From Mucilaginibacter sp. (GTDB taxonomy: Bacteria > Bacteroidota > Bacteroidia > Sphingobacteriales > Sphingobacteriaceae), in the NCBI GenBank assembly GCA_030445275.1, contig JAUCSE010000038.1, positions 20,025-84,024 of the forward strand: a stretch of 64,000 bases of DNA, given 5' to 3'. Shown here one piece after another: positions 53,901-63,006 of the stretch. Below the pieces are notes generated by a model. It did no database searches, was not told the DNA's origin, and saw nothing but the letters and a program-made list of their open reading frames with translations. How positions within the stretch are numbered: the stretch's first letter is position 1; each line of letters begins with the position of its first letter. Both the position numbers and the translations under genes were made by a program.

Positions 53901-54290
53901 AACTTCAATAGTTTTATTACCGGCAAAACGGCGGGCTGTTTCTTTTACAACCGCGAAAGCCTCTGGTAATATATTTAACAATATATCTTCCAGCTCTTTA
54001 TTGCGGTCTTTTTCCAGTTTATCCAACTGGGTGTAAAGCTCCACCTTTTCGCTTACATCCATATCCAGCTCATTTTCAGTACGGTCTTTAATAGCTTGTA
54101 TCTCGCTATCAATGCCTGAAAGTCCCTGGGCTATGGTTTCTTTAAAATCTATGGTTTTAGCTCTAAGCTCATCATTGCTGATGTTGTCGAGTTTTGCAAA
54201 TTCAGCCTTAATTTTTTCAACTATAGGCTGTATTGCTTTTACATCCCGTTCTGATTTGCTTCCAAAAAGCTTACTGATAAAATCTAACAT
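50982..54290 (-). CDS. secA: Preprotein translocase subunit SecA
   Basis: 1102 residues. The ATPase motor shows [17 protein letters not shown] (Walker A), [46 protein letters not shown] and [15 protein letters not shown]; a helical wing and scaffold follow, and the C-terminal SEC-C zinc motif is [14 protein letters not shown]. It drives secretion through SecYEG. The length and N-terminal [11 protein letters not shown] agree with Bacteroidota SecA, which carry an insertion. Single gene followed by the SPOR gene across a repeat. Confidence 0.98.
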   Translation of the reverse strand: MLDFISKLFGSKSERDVKAIQPIVEKIKAEFAKLDNISNDELRAKTIDFKETIAQGLSGIDSEIQAIKDRTENELDMDVSEKVELYTQLDKLEKDRNKELEDILLNILPEAFAVVKETARRFAGNKTIEVTATQFDRELAASKSNVIIKGDQAIHHNTWLAAGNEVTWDMVHYDVQLIGGIVLHQGKISEMATGEGKTLVATLPAYLNALAGQGVHIVTVNDYLARRDSEWMGPLYEFHGLSVDCIDKHEPNSDERRKAYLSDITFGTNNEFGFDYLRDNMTRSPEELVQRKSHYAMVDEVDSVLIDDARTPLIISGPIPRGDEHEFYELKPRIERLVNAQKAYVNGVLNEAKKAINEGNTDADGGGLALLRAFRGLPKSKALIKFLSEGANRSVLQKVENHYMQDQGKDMPKVDAELFFVIDEKNNQVELAEKGIELITSSGEDPHFFVMPDVGTEIAEIEKSSLSAEEKIARKDELMRDFSIKSERIHSVNQLLKAYTLFEKDTEYILDEGKVKIVDEQTGRVLDGRRYSDGLHQAIEAKENVKVEDATQTFATITLQNYFRMYHKLCGMTGTAVTEAGEFWEIYKLDVVEIPTNTPASREDRQDLVYRTIREKYNAVADEIVKLTEAGRPVLVGTTSVEISELLSRMLKLRGIKHNVLNAKMHQKEADIVAEAGKTSTVTIATNMAGRGTDIKLGAGVKDAGGLAIVGTERHESRRVDRQLRGRAGRQGDPGSSQFFVSLEDNLMRLFGSERISNLMVRMGIEEGEVIQHSMISKSIERAQKKVEENNFGIRKRLLEYDDVMNSQRTVIYTKRKNALFGERLDVDLSNTIFDVVEDIVTEYKEASNYEGFTLEVIRLFSVDIELDIDEFTSKSITALTDRTFQTVMDFYKRKAEAVAQQAYPVLKDVFDTRGQYVENIVVPFSDGIHGIQVSVPLKKAVENHGVEVFKSFEKNVTLYLIDDAWKEHLREMDELKQSVQNAVYEQKDPLLVYKFEAFELFRGMLANVNKEIVSFLFRGGIPVQQQPDEIREAKPEPKLDLRKMKTTKAELVSESNGIPMDDFREQQKATPVRVENKIGRNDPCPCGSGKKYKNCHGVGQN

Positions 54291-54421
54291 ACTAATTTGA
54301 TATGATCGTATAAACTCAACAATTGCGCCAACGCAACTGACAGAGCCATATTGACAGGTAAAGGTACAATTTTAGTTGAAAACCGGGGAAGTTAGTTGAG
54401 AGTTTTGAGTTTCTTGTGGTT

Positions 54422-54539
54422 TGTCTGAACCGGGATTAAAGACATTCTCTGAACCACGATTAAACAGATTAAGGGATTAACAGGATTTTCAAGAAAAAAA
54501 TCCTGTTAATCCCTTAATCCCAAAAATCCCGGTTCAGAC
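54422..54539. repeat. TCTGAACCGGGATT palindrome, copy 1
   Basis: TGTCTGAACCGGGATT (54422-54437) mirrors AATCCCGGTTCAGACA (54524-54539), with inner arms GATTAAGGGATTAACAGG and its complement. A second copy is at 58820-58932. It lies between secA and ribF. Confidence 0.92.
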
Positions 54540-54543
54540 AGAA

Positions 54544-55467
54544 CTACAACAATGCCAGCACGTCTTCTTTATCCTTTGCCAGCTGCACTTTAAGCTCATC
54601 AAGGGAGGCGAATTTAATATCACCACGCACATAGTGAAGAAACTCCATACGGATGGGCTGGTTATAGATCTCCTGATCAAAATCAAAAATATTGACCTCG
54701 ATGTTGCGGGTAAGACCATTGATAGTGGGACGGCTGCCAATATAGGCCATGCCTTTATACTCCTCGCCGGCTACATTAACGGTTACAGCAAAAATGCCAT
54801 CGGCAGGGATAAGCTTATATTTTTCCTCCACCACGATATTGGCTGTTGGATAACCCAACTGCCGGCCAATCTGATCGCCGCGAATCACGGTACCGGTTAT
54901 AAAAAACGGATAGCCCAAATAAGAATTGGCCAGCTCAATTTCGCCTTTTAATAAAGCGTTCCTGATACGGGTTGAACTGATACCTACCTCGTTGATATCT
55001 TGCTCAGGTATCTCTACCACCTCAAAACCATAAACCGGACCAAGCTTTAACAAGTCTTGAAGCCCCCCCTGCCTGTCTTTACCAAAGCGGTGATCATAGC
55101 CGATTACAATTTTTTTGGTGCCTATTTTGTTGACCAGTACATCGCGAATGTATTCTTCGGCAGTCTGGTTTGAAAAATCCCTTGAAAACGGCGTGATAAT
55201 TAAATGATCAACCCCCAACTGTTCCATTAACTGTGCCTTTTCGGTAATGGTAGTGATCAGTTTAAGGCTTTCATCCTCAGGATGCAATATCATGCGCGGA
55301 TGCGGAAAAAAGGTTAAAATAACAGTTTCGCCACCTATGCTGTCTGCCAGTTTTTTTATTCCCGAAATAATTTCACGGTGACCAATATGCACACCATCAA
55401 ATGTACCGATGGTAACTACTGCATTTTTTACCGGTGAAAATTCGTCAATATGATTGTATACTCTCAT
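54544..55467 (-). CDS. ribF: Bifunctional riboflavin kinase/FAD synthetase
   Basis: 307 residues. The FAD synthetase half (about 1-185) starts NAVVTIGTFDGVHIGHREII with the nucleotidyltransferase G-x-x-DGVH-x-GH signature; the kinase half (about 190-307) has VIRGDQIGRQLGYPTANI and YKGMAYIGSRPTI. It turns riboflavin into FMN and FAD. Downstream of truB by 77 bases on the same strand. Confidence 0.96.
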   Translation of the reverse strand: MRVYNHIDEFSPVKNAVVTIGTFDGVHIGHREIISGIKKLADSIGGETVILTFFPHPRMILHPEDESLKLITTITEKAQLMEQLGVDHLIITPFSRDFSNQTAEEYIRDVLVNKIGTKKIVIGYDHRFGKDRQGGLQDLLKLGPVYGFEVVEIPEQDINEVGISSTRIRNALLKGEIELANSYLGYPFFITGTVIRGDQIGRQLGYPTANIVVEEKYKLIPADGIFAVTVNVAGEEYKGMAYIGSRPTINGLTRNIEVNIFDFDQEIYNQPIRMEFLHYVRGDIKFASLDELKVQLAKDKEDVLALL

Positions 55468-55544
55468 TGTATGAGTAAAAACACAAAGTTAATTTTTTAC
55501 TTGACCACATTGAACCCGGATGATATTTTGACGCAGAAATGTAT

Positions 55545-56267
55545 TTATTCTGCCGCGGGTTCATTGGCCGTTTTTAGTCCCCTGATCATGTTTACCAACT
55601 CCATCACCTCCCAGGCATCCTCTACTTTAAAGTTACCGCTACGGGTACGCCTTAGTTTTGAAAGATACGCCCCGTTATTAAGCGTAGCGCCAAAATCATT
55701 CGCCAACGACCGTATATAGGTACCCTTGCTGCAAACCACCCTGAAATCAACCTCAGGCAGTTCAACGCGGGTTAACTCAAACTCGCTGATGGTTACACTA
55801 CGCAATCGTAACTCCACCTCCTCGCCCCTACGGGCTTTCTCATATAAGCGCTCTCCATCAATTTTTATGGCGGAGTGCGCGGGCGGATATTGCTGGATAT
55901 CGCCGGTAAACTGTTTGCAGTTATTACGCAGCTGAGTTTCGGTAAGTTGGCTGATGTCAAATTTATTATCGGGCTCGGTTTCCATATCGTAAGATGGCGT
56001 GGTAGCCCCCAGGATCATGGTTCCGGTGTATTCCTTTTCTTCGGCCTGAAAGGTATCTATCTGCTTAGTCATTTTGCCGGTGCAAATGATGAGCAAACCG
56101 GTAGCCAGCGGATCAAGTGTGCCCGCATGACCAACCTTTAACTTAAGCGGTTTAAATGAGTTGCGAATTTTGCCCACTACGTCAAAGCTTGTCCACTGGT
56201 AGGGCTTGTTAACCAGCAGCAATTGTCCTTCGGCAAATTCTTCTATTTTGGTGTAAGAGTTCTTCAA
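55545..56267 (-). CDS. truB: tRNA pseudouridine(55) synthase TruB
   Basis: 240 residues: LLLVNKPYQWTSFDVVGKIR, KVGHAGTLDPLATGLLIICTG (catalytic Asp in GTLDP), YTGTMILGATTPSYD, and YIRSLANDFGATLNNGAYLS. It makes pseudouridine 55 in tRNA T-arms. It is shorter than the E. coli enzyme because it lacks the C-terminal PUA domain, as is common in Bacteroidota. Upstream of ribF, likely operon. Confidence 0.96.
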   Translation of the reverse strand: MKNSYTKIEEFAEGQLLLVNKPYQWTSFDVVGKIRNSFKPLKLKVGHAGTLDPLATGLLIICTGKMTKQIDTFQAEEKEYTGTMILGATTPSYDMETEPDNKFDISQLTETQLRNNCKQFTGDIQQYPPAHSAIKIDGERLYEKARRGEEVELRLRSVTISEFELTRVELPEVDFRVVCSKGTYIRSLANDFGATLNNGAYLSKLRRTRSGNFKVEDAWEVMELVNMIRGLKTANEPAAE

Positions 56268-56330
56268 TATGGATAATTATAAACTTCGGCAAAGGTAGGC
56301 TTTTTGCGTGAAGTGGGAACATATCCATAG

Positions 56331-56412
56331 CGTCATTGCGAGAAACGAAGCAATCCCTAACCGTACAGAGTGGCTCTGCATATCGGGGATTGATTCGTTC
56401 CTCGCAATGACG
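56331..56412. repeat. GTCATTGCGAG palindrome, copy 8
   Basis: CGTCATTGCGAGAAACGAAG at 56331 mirrors the arm ending CTCGCAATGACG at 56412, with TACAGAG-TGG-CTCTG-like stem inside. It lies in the uppP-truB gap. Confidence 0.9.
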
Positions 56413-56435
56413 ATGTAGTAATATTTTAAGAGAAA

Positions 56436-57230
56436 TTATATCGTTTGCAACGAGTGTCCGCTCACAATTAAACCGATGATAATAGCGCCTATCACAATAC
56501 GGTACCAGCCAAATATCCGGAAACCTTTACGCTCTAAAAAGGTGATAAATGTTTTGATGGCTAGCATAGCTACAATAAACGCAATCACGTTGCCTATGGC
56601 CAGTAGTTTGATTTCCTCGCCGGTAAATACATGACCTTCTTTATGAAAATCGTATAATTTTTTAGCAGTTGCCGCAAACATGGTAGGCACCGCCAAAAAG
56701 AAAGAGAATTCAGCAGCAGCAGTACGTGTTAACTTTTGCGACATACCACCTACTATAGTGGCCGCCGAACGTGATGTACCGGGAATCATGGCCAAACATT
56801 GGAAAAATCCAATTTTAAGCGCGGTTAAATAGCTGATGTCTTTTTCGGCTTTTACGGTTGGTTTATTAAACCATTTATCAACAAATAACAATATGATACC
56901 ACCTACAAACAGGGTGATCCCCACAGTAAGCGCACTCTCCAGTAAAGCATCTATCTTTTTACTGAACAATACCCCGAATACAGCCGCTGGTATAAAAGCT
57001 ACCAATAGTTTGATATAAAAATTAACCGACTGTAAAAACCGCTTGTAATACAATACCACTACCGATACGATAGCGCCTAATTGTATAGCAATGGTAAAAA
57101 GCTTAACAAAAGGATCGGCAGCTATGCCCATCAGCGATGAGGCAATTATCATGTGCCCGGTTGATGATACCGGTAAAAATTCAGTTATCCCTTCAATAAT
57201 AGCAAGGATAATAACGTGGAAGATGTTCAT
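56436..57230 (-). CDS. uppP: Undecaprenyl-diphosphatase UppP
   Basis: 264 residues, about 8 membrane helices. The two active-site segments are present: [19 protein letters not shown] and [15 protein letters not shown]. It regenerates undecaprenyl phosphate for cell-wall and O-antigen synthesis and gives bacitracin resistance. Downstream of the DUF3098 gene on the same strand. Confidence 0.96.
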   Translation of the reverse strand: MNIFHVIILAIIEGITEFLPVSSTGHMIIASSLMGIAADPFVKLFTIAIQLGAIVSVVVLYYKRFLQSVNFYIKLLVAFIPAAVFGVLFSKKIDALLESALTVGITLFVGGIILLFVDKWFNKPTVKAEKDISYLTALKIGFFQCLAMIPGTSRSAATIVGGMSQKLTRTAAAEFSFFLAVPTMFAATAKKLYDFHKEGHVFTGEEIKLLAIGNVIAFIVAMLAIKTFITFLERKGFRIFGWYRIVIGAIIIGLIVSGHSLQTI

Positions 57231-57349
57231 GAGGTAGGGGATTGGATTGAGTAGTATGTTAGATTCGATTGGATTAAGTTAGACTGGGTTGGTTAAGTTT
57301 AAATTGATCTTCTTAAACTCAATCAACCACGCTCTTAATCAACTAAAAC

Positions 57350-57607
57350 CTACTTAACAGCAGGTTTCTTTAAAATCGCGAAAAAGCCTAGTGCAAACCC
57401 GGCCAACACTACAATGGGGGCTATAACAATTTTAGTTGTACTGTAAATATCTGTTGTACCGGCCATTAATATAAAACCAAAAGCTACTACAGCAACACTG
57501 ATGATCAGTAACCTGTAATTGCTTTTATCAAATATAAACTGAACCGGCTCTGTGCTGGTTGTTTTTGTTGTTTTAACCGATGCGGCTGGTTTAACTTGCT
57601 GCGCCAT
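57350..57607 (-). CDS. DUF3098 membrane protein (85 aa)
   Basis: A disordered N-terminus (QQVKPAASVKTTKTTSTEP) then FIFDKSNYRLLIISVAVVAFGFILMAG and a second helix VIAPIVVLAGFALGFFAILK match DUF3098. Two membrane spans. Found between ftsX and uppP in many Bacteroidota, as here. Function unknown; the association with ftsX suggests a division or envelope role. Confidence 0.88.
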   Translation of the reverse strand: MAQQVKPAASVKTTKTTSTEPVQFIFDKSNYRLLIISVAVVAFGFILMAGTTDIYSTTKIVIAPIVVLAGFALGFFAILKKPAVK

Positions 57608-57741
57608 ATATTTTAATTATTGAATTATTGAATTATTGAGTTTATGAATTATTGAGTTAGACTTCCAATTTCCAAGTCCCAAACTTAATTTTTAATTACA
57701 TTATTAAAGCCATCATCATTTCGAGCATTTTGACTTTAGAC

Positions 57742-58620
57742 CTATCTGTATAGGTCGTATATTTTTAAACGTAAAAACTTGTTGACTGCCAAAAAGGTAC
57801 TAAAGGCCGATATAAATATGCCAATACCTATAACCCCTAAAAACACAACACCAAACTCTTCCCGATTTTGCAAAATCACTAAGTCTGGTATTTCTCTGTA
57901 ACCCAGGTAAAGTATGCCAATTAATATAATAATGGCTATTAAGCCCCCTAAAAGTCCGTGCCATATGCCATAAAGTAAAAACGGCTTACGGATAAACCCC
58001 TTGGTTGCCCCTACCAGCTGCATTGATTTGATCAGGAAGCGCTGTGAGTATATAGCCAGCCTGATGGTATTGTTAATTAACGCCACTGATAATATCACAA
58101 ATATGCCGGCGAACACCAGGATCACCAAACTGATCGAGGTCAGGTTCTGGTTCATCTGGTCAACCAATGATTGTTGGTATTTGATTTCCTTAACCAGTGG
58201 GTTTTTTAATAGATCGGCTTTAAATTTCTCAATATCCTTATTGTTGGCGTAATCAGCTTTCAGATAAACATCCAATGATTGTGATAGTGGATTGTAGCCT
58301 AAAAACTTTACAAAATCTTCGCCCAGGTCTTTTTGCAAATTGCGGGCTGCAAGCTCTTTACTCACATATAGGGTTTGCTTAACCATGGTATTGCCATCCA
58401 GCTGTTTCTGTAACTGTAATACATCGGTTTCGTGAGCAGCATCATCAACAAAAATATTGAGCACTATATTTTCCTTCACATAGCGCGAAAGCTTATTAGC
58501 ATGTACCAATATAAGACCTAAAAGCCCTACCATTACCAATACCATGGCAATACCAAATACGGTAGAGATGTATATGGTTTTTGTTTTTTTTGCCGATGCG
58601 CTTGCTTCAAATTCTTCCAT
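57742..58620 (-). CDS. ftsX: Cell division protein FtsX
   Basis: ATG at 58620 is used; the frame continues upstream to a TTG at 58659 but those codons come from an ATATCTCATATC-type repeat. The product has four membrane helices: VFGIAMVLVMVGLLGLILV, SLVILVFAGIFVILSVALI, LLGGLIAIIILIGILYL and FLGVIGIGIFISAFSTFL, with an extracellular loop after helix 1 (NIFVDDAAHETDVLQLQKQL), as in FtsX. It pairs with FtsE to activate cell-wall hydrolases; ftsE is not adjacent. 292 residues. Confidence 0.93.
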   Translation of the reverse strand: MEEFEASASAKKTKTIYISTVFGIAMVLVMVGLLGLILVHANKLSRYVKENIVLNIFVDDAAHETDVLQLQKQLDGNTMVKQTLYVSKELAARNLQKDLGEDFVKFLGYNPLSQSLDVYLKADYANNKDIEKFKADLLKNPLVKEIKYQQSLVDQMNQNLTSISLVILVFAGIFVILSVALINNTIRLAIYSQRFLIKSMQLVGATKGFIRKPFLLYGIWHGLLGGLIAIIILIGILYLGYREIPDLVILQNREEFGVVFLGVIGIGIFISAFSTFLAVNKFLRLKIYDLYR

Positions 58621-58621
58621 G

Positions 58622-58714
58622 TCTGAGATTTGAGACGTGATATATGAGATATAAGACAAAGACAGCTAATTTTTGAAGCTTATCTCACATCTCATATCCC
58701 ATATCTCACATCTG
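58622..58714. repeat. TATCTCATATC-type inverted repeat
   Basis: TGAGATTTGAGACGTGATAT at 58622 and its rough complement ending at 58714 are made of GAGATAT/ATATCTC words. The repeat directly abuts the ftsX start codon and extends its reading frame upstream by 13 codons. Confidence 0.6.
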
Positions 58715-58819
58715 GATTTGTGCGAAATTAAGAAACCCGCTTTAAAGGTAAAAGTTTATTGCTTATAAATATAGTTTAATGGCTTTTAAGGCGATTAGTT
58801 TTAACATTTATTAACTATT

Positions 58820-58932
58820 TGTCTGAACCGGGATGTTTTCTGAACTACGATTAAACGGATTAAGGGATTAACACGATTTTTGAGAAAAAGAACCTTGTTA
58901 ATTCCTCAATCCCAAAAATCCCGGTTCAGACA
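58820..58932. repeat. TCTGAACCGGGATT palindrome, copy 2
   Basis: TGTCTGAACCGGGAT (58820) mirrors ATCCCGGTTCAGACA (ends 58932), with inner GGATTAAGGGATTAAC and an imperfect complement. Same family as 54422-54539; this copy is more diverged. Confidence 0.9.
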
Positions 58933-58966
58933 ATAAACAAAGTATTCCCGCATTTGTTAATATTAC

Positions 58967-59170
58967 ATGACAAAGCCAGCAAACTCCCCCAATAAACCAT
59001 CACCTTCAGATACACCCACCAAAAGGCCAAACGATAACGGCGGTAAAAGTAAAGTGCGGAAGGAAGACAAACAATACCATGCTAATAACCCTCACGGCGG
59101 CGACATCGCTAAAAAACATGAAAAAGAAGAGCAACCCGTTTATCCGATAAAGAATCCGCCTAAGGAGTGA
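58967..59170 (+). CDS. Small disordered protein (67 aa)
   Basis: ATG 58967 opens a 67-codon frame: a Pro/Lys-rich, entirely hydrophilic protein (TKPANSPNKPSPSDTPTKRP; VRKEDKQYHANNPHGGDIAK). It ends 70 bases from the convergent ABC exporter stop. No homologue remembered beyond similar short proteins in the family. Real gene moderately likely. Confidence 0.5.
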   Translation: MTKPANSPNKPSPSDTPTKRPNDNGGKSKVRKEDKQYHANNPHGGDIAKKHEKEEQPVYPIKNPPKE

Positions 59171-59239
59171 TCGGTAGCGGGGTTCGAGTATCAGCATTTA
59201 AAACACCCGCAACAGGTAACTGGCTACCCGCAACAGATC

Positions 59240-61039
59240 TCACCTCGCTATCCCAGCCGAATTAAATTGTAGGTCATAAAGTTTGCGGTAGTGACCGTTC
59301 TCTATTTTAAGGAGTTCCTGATGGGTACCACTTTCCATGATCTCGCCGTGATCAAGTACAATGATCCTGTCGGCGTTTTGTATGGTTGATAGGCGGTGTG
59401 CAATTACAATGGCCGTGCGGTCCTGCATGAGTTTATTGATGGCGTTTTGTATCAATATCTCCGTTTCGGTATCAACAGATGAAGTGGCTTCATCCAAAAC
59501 CAGGATGGCAGGGTTATACACCAGCGCCCGTATAAATGAAATCAATTGCGATTGTCCCGCCGAAAGCGTTGCTCCGCGTTCCATTACATTATAATCATAA
59601 CCACCGGGCAGCCGTTCAATAAATTCATGAGCACCCACATCCTTTGCCGCAGCTATAATTTGCTCCCGGGTAATAGCAGGGTTATTAAGGCTGATGTTGT
59701 TGCCAATGGTATCGGTAAACAAAAACACATCCTGTATAACTGTCGCTATCTGCGAGCGTAAAAACTCTACCTGGTAATCACGAATATCATGTCCGTCAAC
59801 CTTTACTGTGCCCTGTCCAATTTCGTAAAAACGGTTCAGTATATTAATAGTTGATGATTTACCTGCCCCTGTAGCGCCTACCAACGCCAGCGTTTCGCCG
59901 GGTTTTACATGAAAATTGATGTCTTTTAAAACCCAATTCTCGTCGTTATAGGCAAACCAAACTTTATCAAACTCAATGTCACCCTGTAGTCTGCCAGTGC
60001 TTATGTGGCCCGTATCAACAGCCACCTCATCAGTATCCAGCACTTTAAAAATCCTATCGGCACCTACCATACCCATTTGCAGCGTGTTAAACTTATCGGC
60101 CAGTTGCCGTATAGGTCTGAAAAGCATATTGAGCAATACAATAAAACCAGTAATTACGCCCGGCGTAATACCTCCTGGCCTAGCAGAAAGCGCCGCCAAC
60201 TGACTATCAGAAAGCATTCTTTTACAACCATACCATACCAGCAAACCAATACAAATGGCAAACAAAACCTCAACTACCGGAAAAAATATAGAATAATACC
60301 AGTTAGAGCGAATGTTGGCATCCCGGTATTTCAGGTTTACTTCTTTAAACTTGCGCATTTCCTGGTCTTCGCGGGCAAATAGCTGTATAATGCTGATGCC
60401 CGAAATATGTTCGGCCAAAAAGGTATTCAAACGAGCCACTTGGGTACGCACTTCCTGGAATGATGATTTGATAGCTTCCTTAAATACATAGGTTGATGCA
60501 AACAGAAATGGCATCGGAATCAGGGTAATGAGGGCAAGCTTCCAGTCCTCATATAACATAAAACCAATAACAGCCAGTACCAGCAGCATATCGCCCATGA
60601 TAGAGATTAGCCCTTCCGAAAAAATATCGGCGATGGTTTCCAGGTCAGATACCGTACGGGTAATGAGCATCCCGATAGGTGTACGGTCAAAATATTTAAG
60701 CCGGAGACTGGTAATGTGATTAAAAATGTCAATCCGCAGATCGCGGATAACGGACTGCCCCAATGAATTGGTTAAATAGGTTTGGTAATACTGCGCTACC
60801 GTTTGCACAATGAGCTGCACTATCATGAGTGACACCATTAAAACCAACCCATCATAATTATCATTCAGGATATCAACATCAAGCGTACGTTGAATAAGAA
60901 TAGGTTGCAACAGTGCACTAACCGCCAAAAAAATGGTCAGGAACGCAGCTATTACAAACGTGCTGTTATACGGTTTTACATAATGCATTACCCGTTTTAA
61001 CAGTTTCCAATCAAGCGCTTTTCCGGTTACTTCTGACAT
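59240..61039 (-). CDS. ABC exporter (fused permease and ATPase)
   Basis: 599 residues: six membrane helices in the first 320 residues (FVIAAFLTIFLAVSALLQPI, LISIMGDMLLVLAVIGFMLY and others), then an ATPase domain with VGATGAGKSSTINILNRFYE (Walker A), TLSAGQSQLISFIRALV (signature, LSAGQ), PAILVLDEATSSVDTETE (Walker B) and IAHRLSTIQNADRI (H-loop). A half-transporter of the MsbA/multidrug type that works as a homodimer. No partner gene. Substrate unknown; lipid or drug export. Confidence 0.94.
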   Translation of the reverse strand: MSEVTGKALDWKLLKRVMHYVKPYNSTFVIAAFLTIFLAVSALLQPILIQRTLDVDILNDNYDGLVLMVSLMIVQLIVQTVAQYYQTYLTNSLGQSVIRDLRIDIFNHITSLRLKYFDRTPIGMLITRTVSDLETIADIFSEGLISIMGDMLLVLAVIGFMLYEDWKLALITLIPMPFLFASTYVFKEAIKSSFQEVRTQVARLNTFLAEHISGISIIQLFAREDQEMRKFKEVNLKYRDANIRSNWYYSIFFPVVEVLFAICIGLLVWYGCKRMLSDSQLAALSARPGGITPGVITGFIVLLNMLFRPIRQLADKFNTLQMGMVGADRIFKVLDTDEVAVDTGHISTGRLQGDIEFDKVWFAYNDENWVLKDINFHVKPGETLALVGATGAGKSSTINILNRFYEIGQGTVKVDGHDIRDYQVEFLRSQIATVIQDVFLFTDTIGNNISLNNPAITREQIIAAAKDVGAHEFIERLPGGYDYNVMERGATLSAGQSQLISFIRALVYNPAILVLDEATSSVDTETEILIQNAINKLMQDRTAIVIAHRLSTIQNADRIIVLDHGEIMESGTHQELLKIENGHYRKLYDLQFNSAGIAR

Positions 61040-61167
61040 AATTTAAAAAATTCTAAGTCCTAAACTCTAAAACCTAAACTACTAAATTCTTAAAGCCCAT
61101 CTCAGATCCTAACGCTAATATAGGTTTAAAATGAGCCTGAAAATCAAAACACTTTTTTATTTAGCGT

Positions 61168-61989
61168 TTAAAAATTAGAATTTAGTGTTTTATCCCAAAA
61201 CGGATACTTCACCTCTGTTAAATACAATCCACAAGCCGGCACACTCATACCCGCGTTCGACCGGTTTTTACTTTCAATGATCTGACGAACGGTTTCGGGA
61301 GGCATTTCCTGTTTGCCAACCATCATCAGTGTACCAACAATAGCTCTTACCATATTCCGCAAAAACCTATCGGCCGAAATATGGAAAACCATACCCAGTT
61401 CCGTTTTTACCCATTCGGCACGGGTTATTTTACAATTATTGGTTTTAACCTGTGTGTTTGACTTACTGAAACAGCTAAAATCAATGTATTCCATTATTAT
61501 AGCAGCAGCCTGATTCATCAGTTCTATATCAGGCACATCACGTACCTGCCAGGAGTAGCCACGTAAAAAGGGATCTTTATTAAAATGGATATGATATTGG
61601 TATGAACGCTGTATGGCATCAAACCTGGCATGCGCATCCTCATGAACCGGGATTATATTTTTTATGGCGATATCAGGAGGAAGTATGGAATTCAAGCCGC
61701 GTACTTTTAGTCCATAGTCGATGGTCGATAGTCCATGGTTGTTGATTTCGCTATGGTCTATGGTCAATGGACTATGGTCCTCTACATCAAAATGTGCAAA
61801 AAACTCAAGGGCATGCACACCAGTATCCGTGCGGCCACAGCCGGTGGTTTCAACCTGTTGACGCAAAATAGTAGCCAAAGCTTTGTTCAAAACCTCCTGC
61901 ACACTTACAGCGTTTTGTTGTATTTGCCAGCCATGGTAGCTGGTACCATCATAAGCCAGTTCAATAAAATAGCGTTGTTTACCAGTCAC
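61168..61989 (-). CDS. truA: tRNA pseudouridine(38-40) synthase TruA, with repeat-derived insert
   Basis: Pattern IELAYDGTSYHGWQIQQNAVSV then GCGRTDTGVHALEFFAHFDV (catalytic Asp55), GLNSILPPDIAIKN, RFDAIQRSYQYHI, FRNMVRAIVGTLMMVG-like RNMVRAIVGT. It makes pseudouridine in anticodon stems. Residues about 70-95 (EDHSPLTIDHSEINNHGLST and a few more) have no counterpart in ordinary TruA and are encoded by a palindromic repeat (61708-61783) inserted in frame. The frame is open, so it is probably functional. Downstream of the ABC exporter gene, same strand. Confidence 0.93.
   Translation of the reverse strand: MTGKQRYFIELAYDGTSYHGWQIQQNAVSVQEVLNKALATILRQQVETTGCGRTDTGVHALEFFAHFDVEDHSPLTIDHSEINNHGLSTIDYGLKVRGLNSILPPDIAIKNIIPVHEDAHARFDAIQRSYQYHIHFNKDPFLRGYSWQVRDVPDIELMNQAAAIIMEYIDFSCFSKSNTQVKTNNCKITRAEWVKTELGMVFHISADRFLRNMVRAIVGTLMMVGKQEMPPETVRQIIESKNRSNAGMSVPACGLYLTEVKYPFWDKTLNSNF
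61708..61783. repeat. Palindromic repeat inside truA
   Basis: CCATAGTC (61712-61719) and GACTATGG (61770-61777) are outer arms, with repeated ATGGTC/GACCAT words between. It adds about 25 codons to truA without a stop. Confidence 0.75.
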
Positions 61990-62184
61990 GTGGCAAAGTT
62001 AACAATATGCCGGGGAAGGGTGTTCATTATTTGGTCAAATGTAACAACGCCCAGAGTTATGCCGGATTTATTTCATCGTTGTCCGGTAAAGTTAATTACC
62101 CCAATGTTGGTATTCGGAAAAAATAAAAAGGATGTAGAATGATGGCAAAAATCTATCTCTCGATCGCAGGAAGAAATCCTATAG

Positions 62185-62228
62185 TGTTCACGTTCACACA
62201 CGTGAACACCGTGAACGTTCATGAACGC
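62185..62228. repeat. GTTCACG palindrome cluster
   Basis: GTGTTCACG (62185-62193) and CGTGAACAC (62202-62210) form a 9-bp inverted repeat; CGTTCATGAACG (62217-62228) is a perfect 12-bp palindrome. It is in the gap between truA and the ferritin-like gene, with no gene supported there. Confidence 0.65.
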
Positions 62229-62256
62229 CTGATATTCAGATATTTGAATTTTAGTC

Positions 62257-62282
62257 CCTACTGACAAAACACTATCAGTAGG
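62257..62282 (-). terminator. Hairpin after the ferritin-like gene
   Basis: CCTACTGA (62257-62264) and TCAGTAGG (62275-62282) form an 8-bp stem, 61 bases past the stop at 62343 on the minus strand. The following bases are T-poor, so it is a weak terminator. Confidence 0.5.
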
Positions 62283-62342
62283 CAGTTATAGCAGATTATA
62301 TGATTTTTACGCTCATCAACAATGGCCGGGGGATGATTCTAA

Positions 62343-62873
62343 TTATCGTGCCGGCTCGCTGATGTATTCTTTATAGATAGCTTCAAACATGATCTTATCT
62401 TCAATGGCCTGGTTAAAGGGTTTATCCAGAAAAGTATTGCTATAGCCAATGGCTTTGGCCAGGTTTTTAAGCACTTTAAAATAAGTAACTTCAATACCCT
62501 CAATTAGCTGAAGGTAAAAAACAATAAAAACGTCGCGCTCCGTTGGTGTTTTACCAGCTTTAATGGTTGACAGATAGGCTTCGAGCGTCATAGCCTTCAT
62601 TCCTAAAACGCTAATTTTTGATTGGTCTTCATTGATTGCGTTAAATATACCCTCTATATGCTGTAATTGCTCCTGTGCATCATTACAACAATCCTGTATG
62701 GCATTTTTTAGATATTGCAATGATGCCAAAACTTTAATTTCTTCAAAAAAATGCACCAAATGCTGTTTCCCGAAATATATACTGTTCAGATGCTCCAGGA
62801 ATATTTTTTTCAAGTGCGCGTCATCAAACTTTACATCCTGTGGTGATAGATTGTTAACTGGTAATTTGGTCAT
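62343..62873 (-). CDS. Ferritin-like DUF892 protein (176 aa)
   Basis: ATG at 62873 (MTKLPVNNLSPQDV) is preferred; another ATG at 62915 adds a short aromatic stretch. The helices FLEHLNSIYFGKQHLVHFFE, LKNAIQDCCNDAQEQLQHIE and IVFYLQLIEGIEVTYFKVLK resemble DUF892/YciE ferritin-like bundles with E/H metal positions. Possibly an iron or stress protein. Divergent to the DUF4293 gene with 134 bases between the starts. Confidence 0.78.
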   Translation of the reverse strand: MTKLPVNNLSPQDVKFDDAHLKKIFLEHLNSIYFGKQHLVHFFEEIKVLASLQYLKNAIQDCCNDAQEQLQHIEGIFNAINEDQSKISVLGMKAMTLEAYLSTIKAGKTPTERDVFIVFYLQLIEGIEVTYFKVLKNLAKAIGYSNTFLDKPFNQAIEDKIMFEAIYKEYISEPAR

Positions 62874-62979
62874 TGCAATTTTATTAATTTGAAAATAATT
62901 ATAAATGTACGGCATTAATTATCATAAAAAGCAAATTACATGGTCAATAAAAAGGGCTCGCTGCAATAATTAAAACAAT

Positions 62980-62987
62980 TATATTTG
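62980..62987 (+). promoter_or_regulatory. -7 box of the DUF4293 gene
   Basis: TATATTTG at 62980-62987, 20 bases before the ATG at 63007, is a perfect TAnnTTTG match. Confidence 0.6.
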
Positions 62988-63006
62988 CCATTATAATTTT
63001 AATACT

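Noticed and set aside
51000..54290. Several plus-strand frames inside secA
   Set aside because: They are antisense shadows of secA, which is continuous over all motifs.
62073..62267. 64-codon minus-strand frame in the truA/ferritin-like gap
   Set aside because: It consists of the palindromes at 62185-62282 and shows no protein character.
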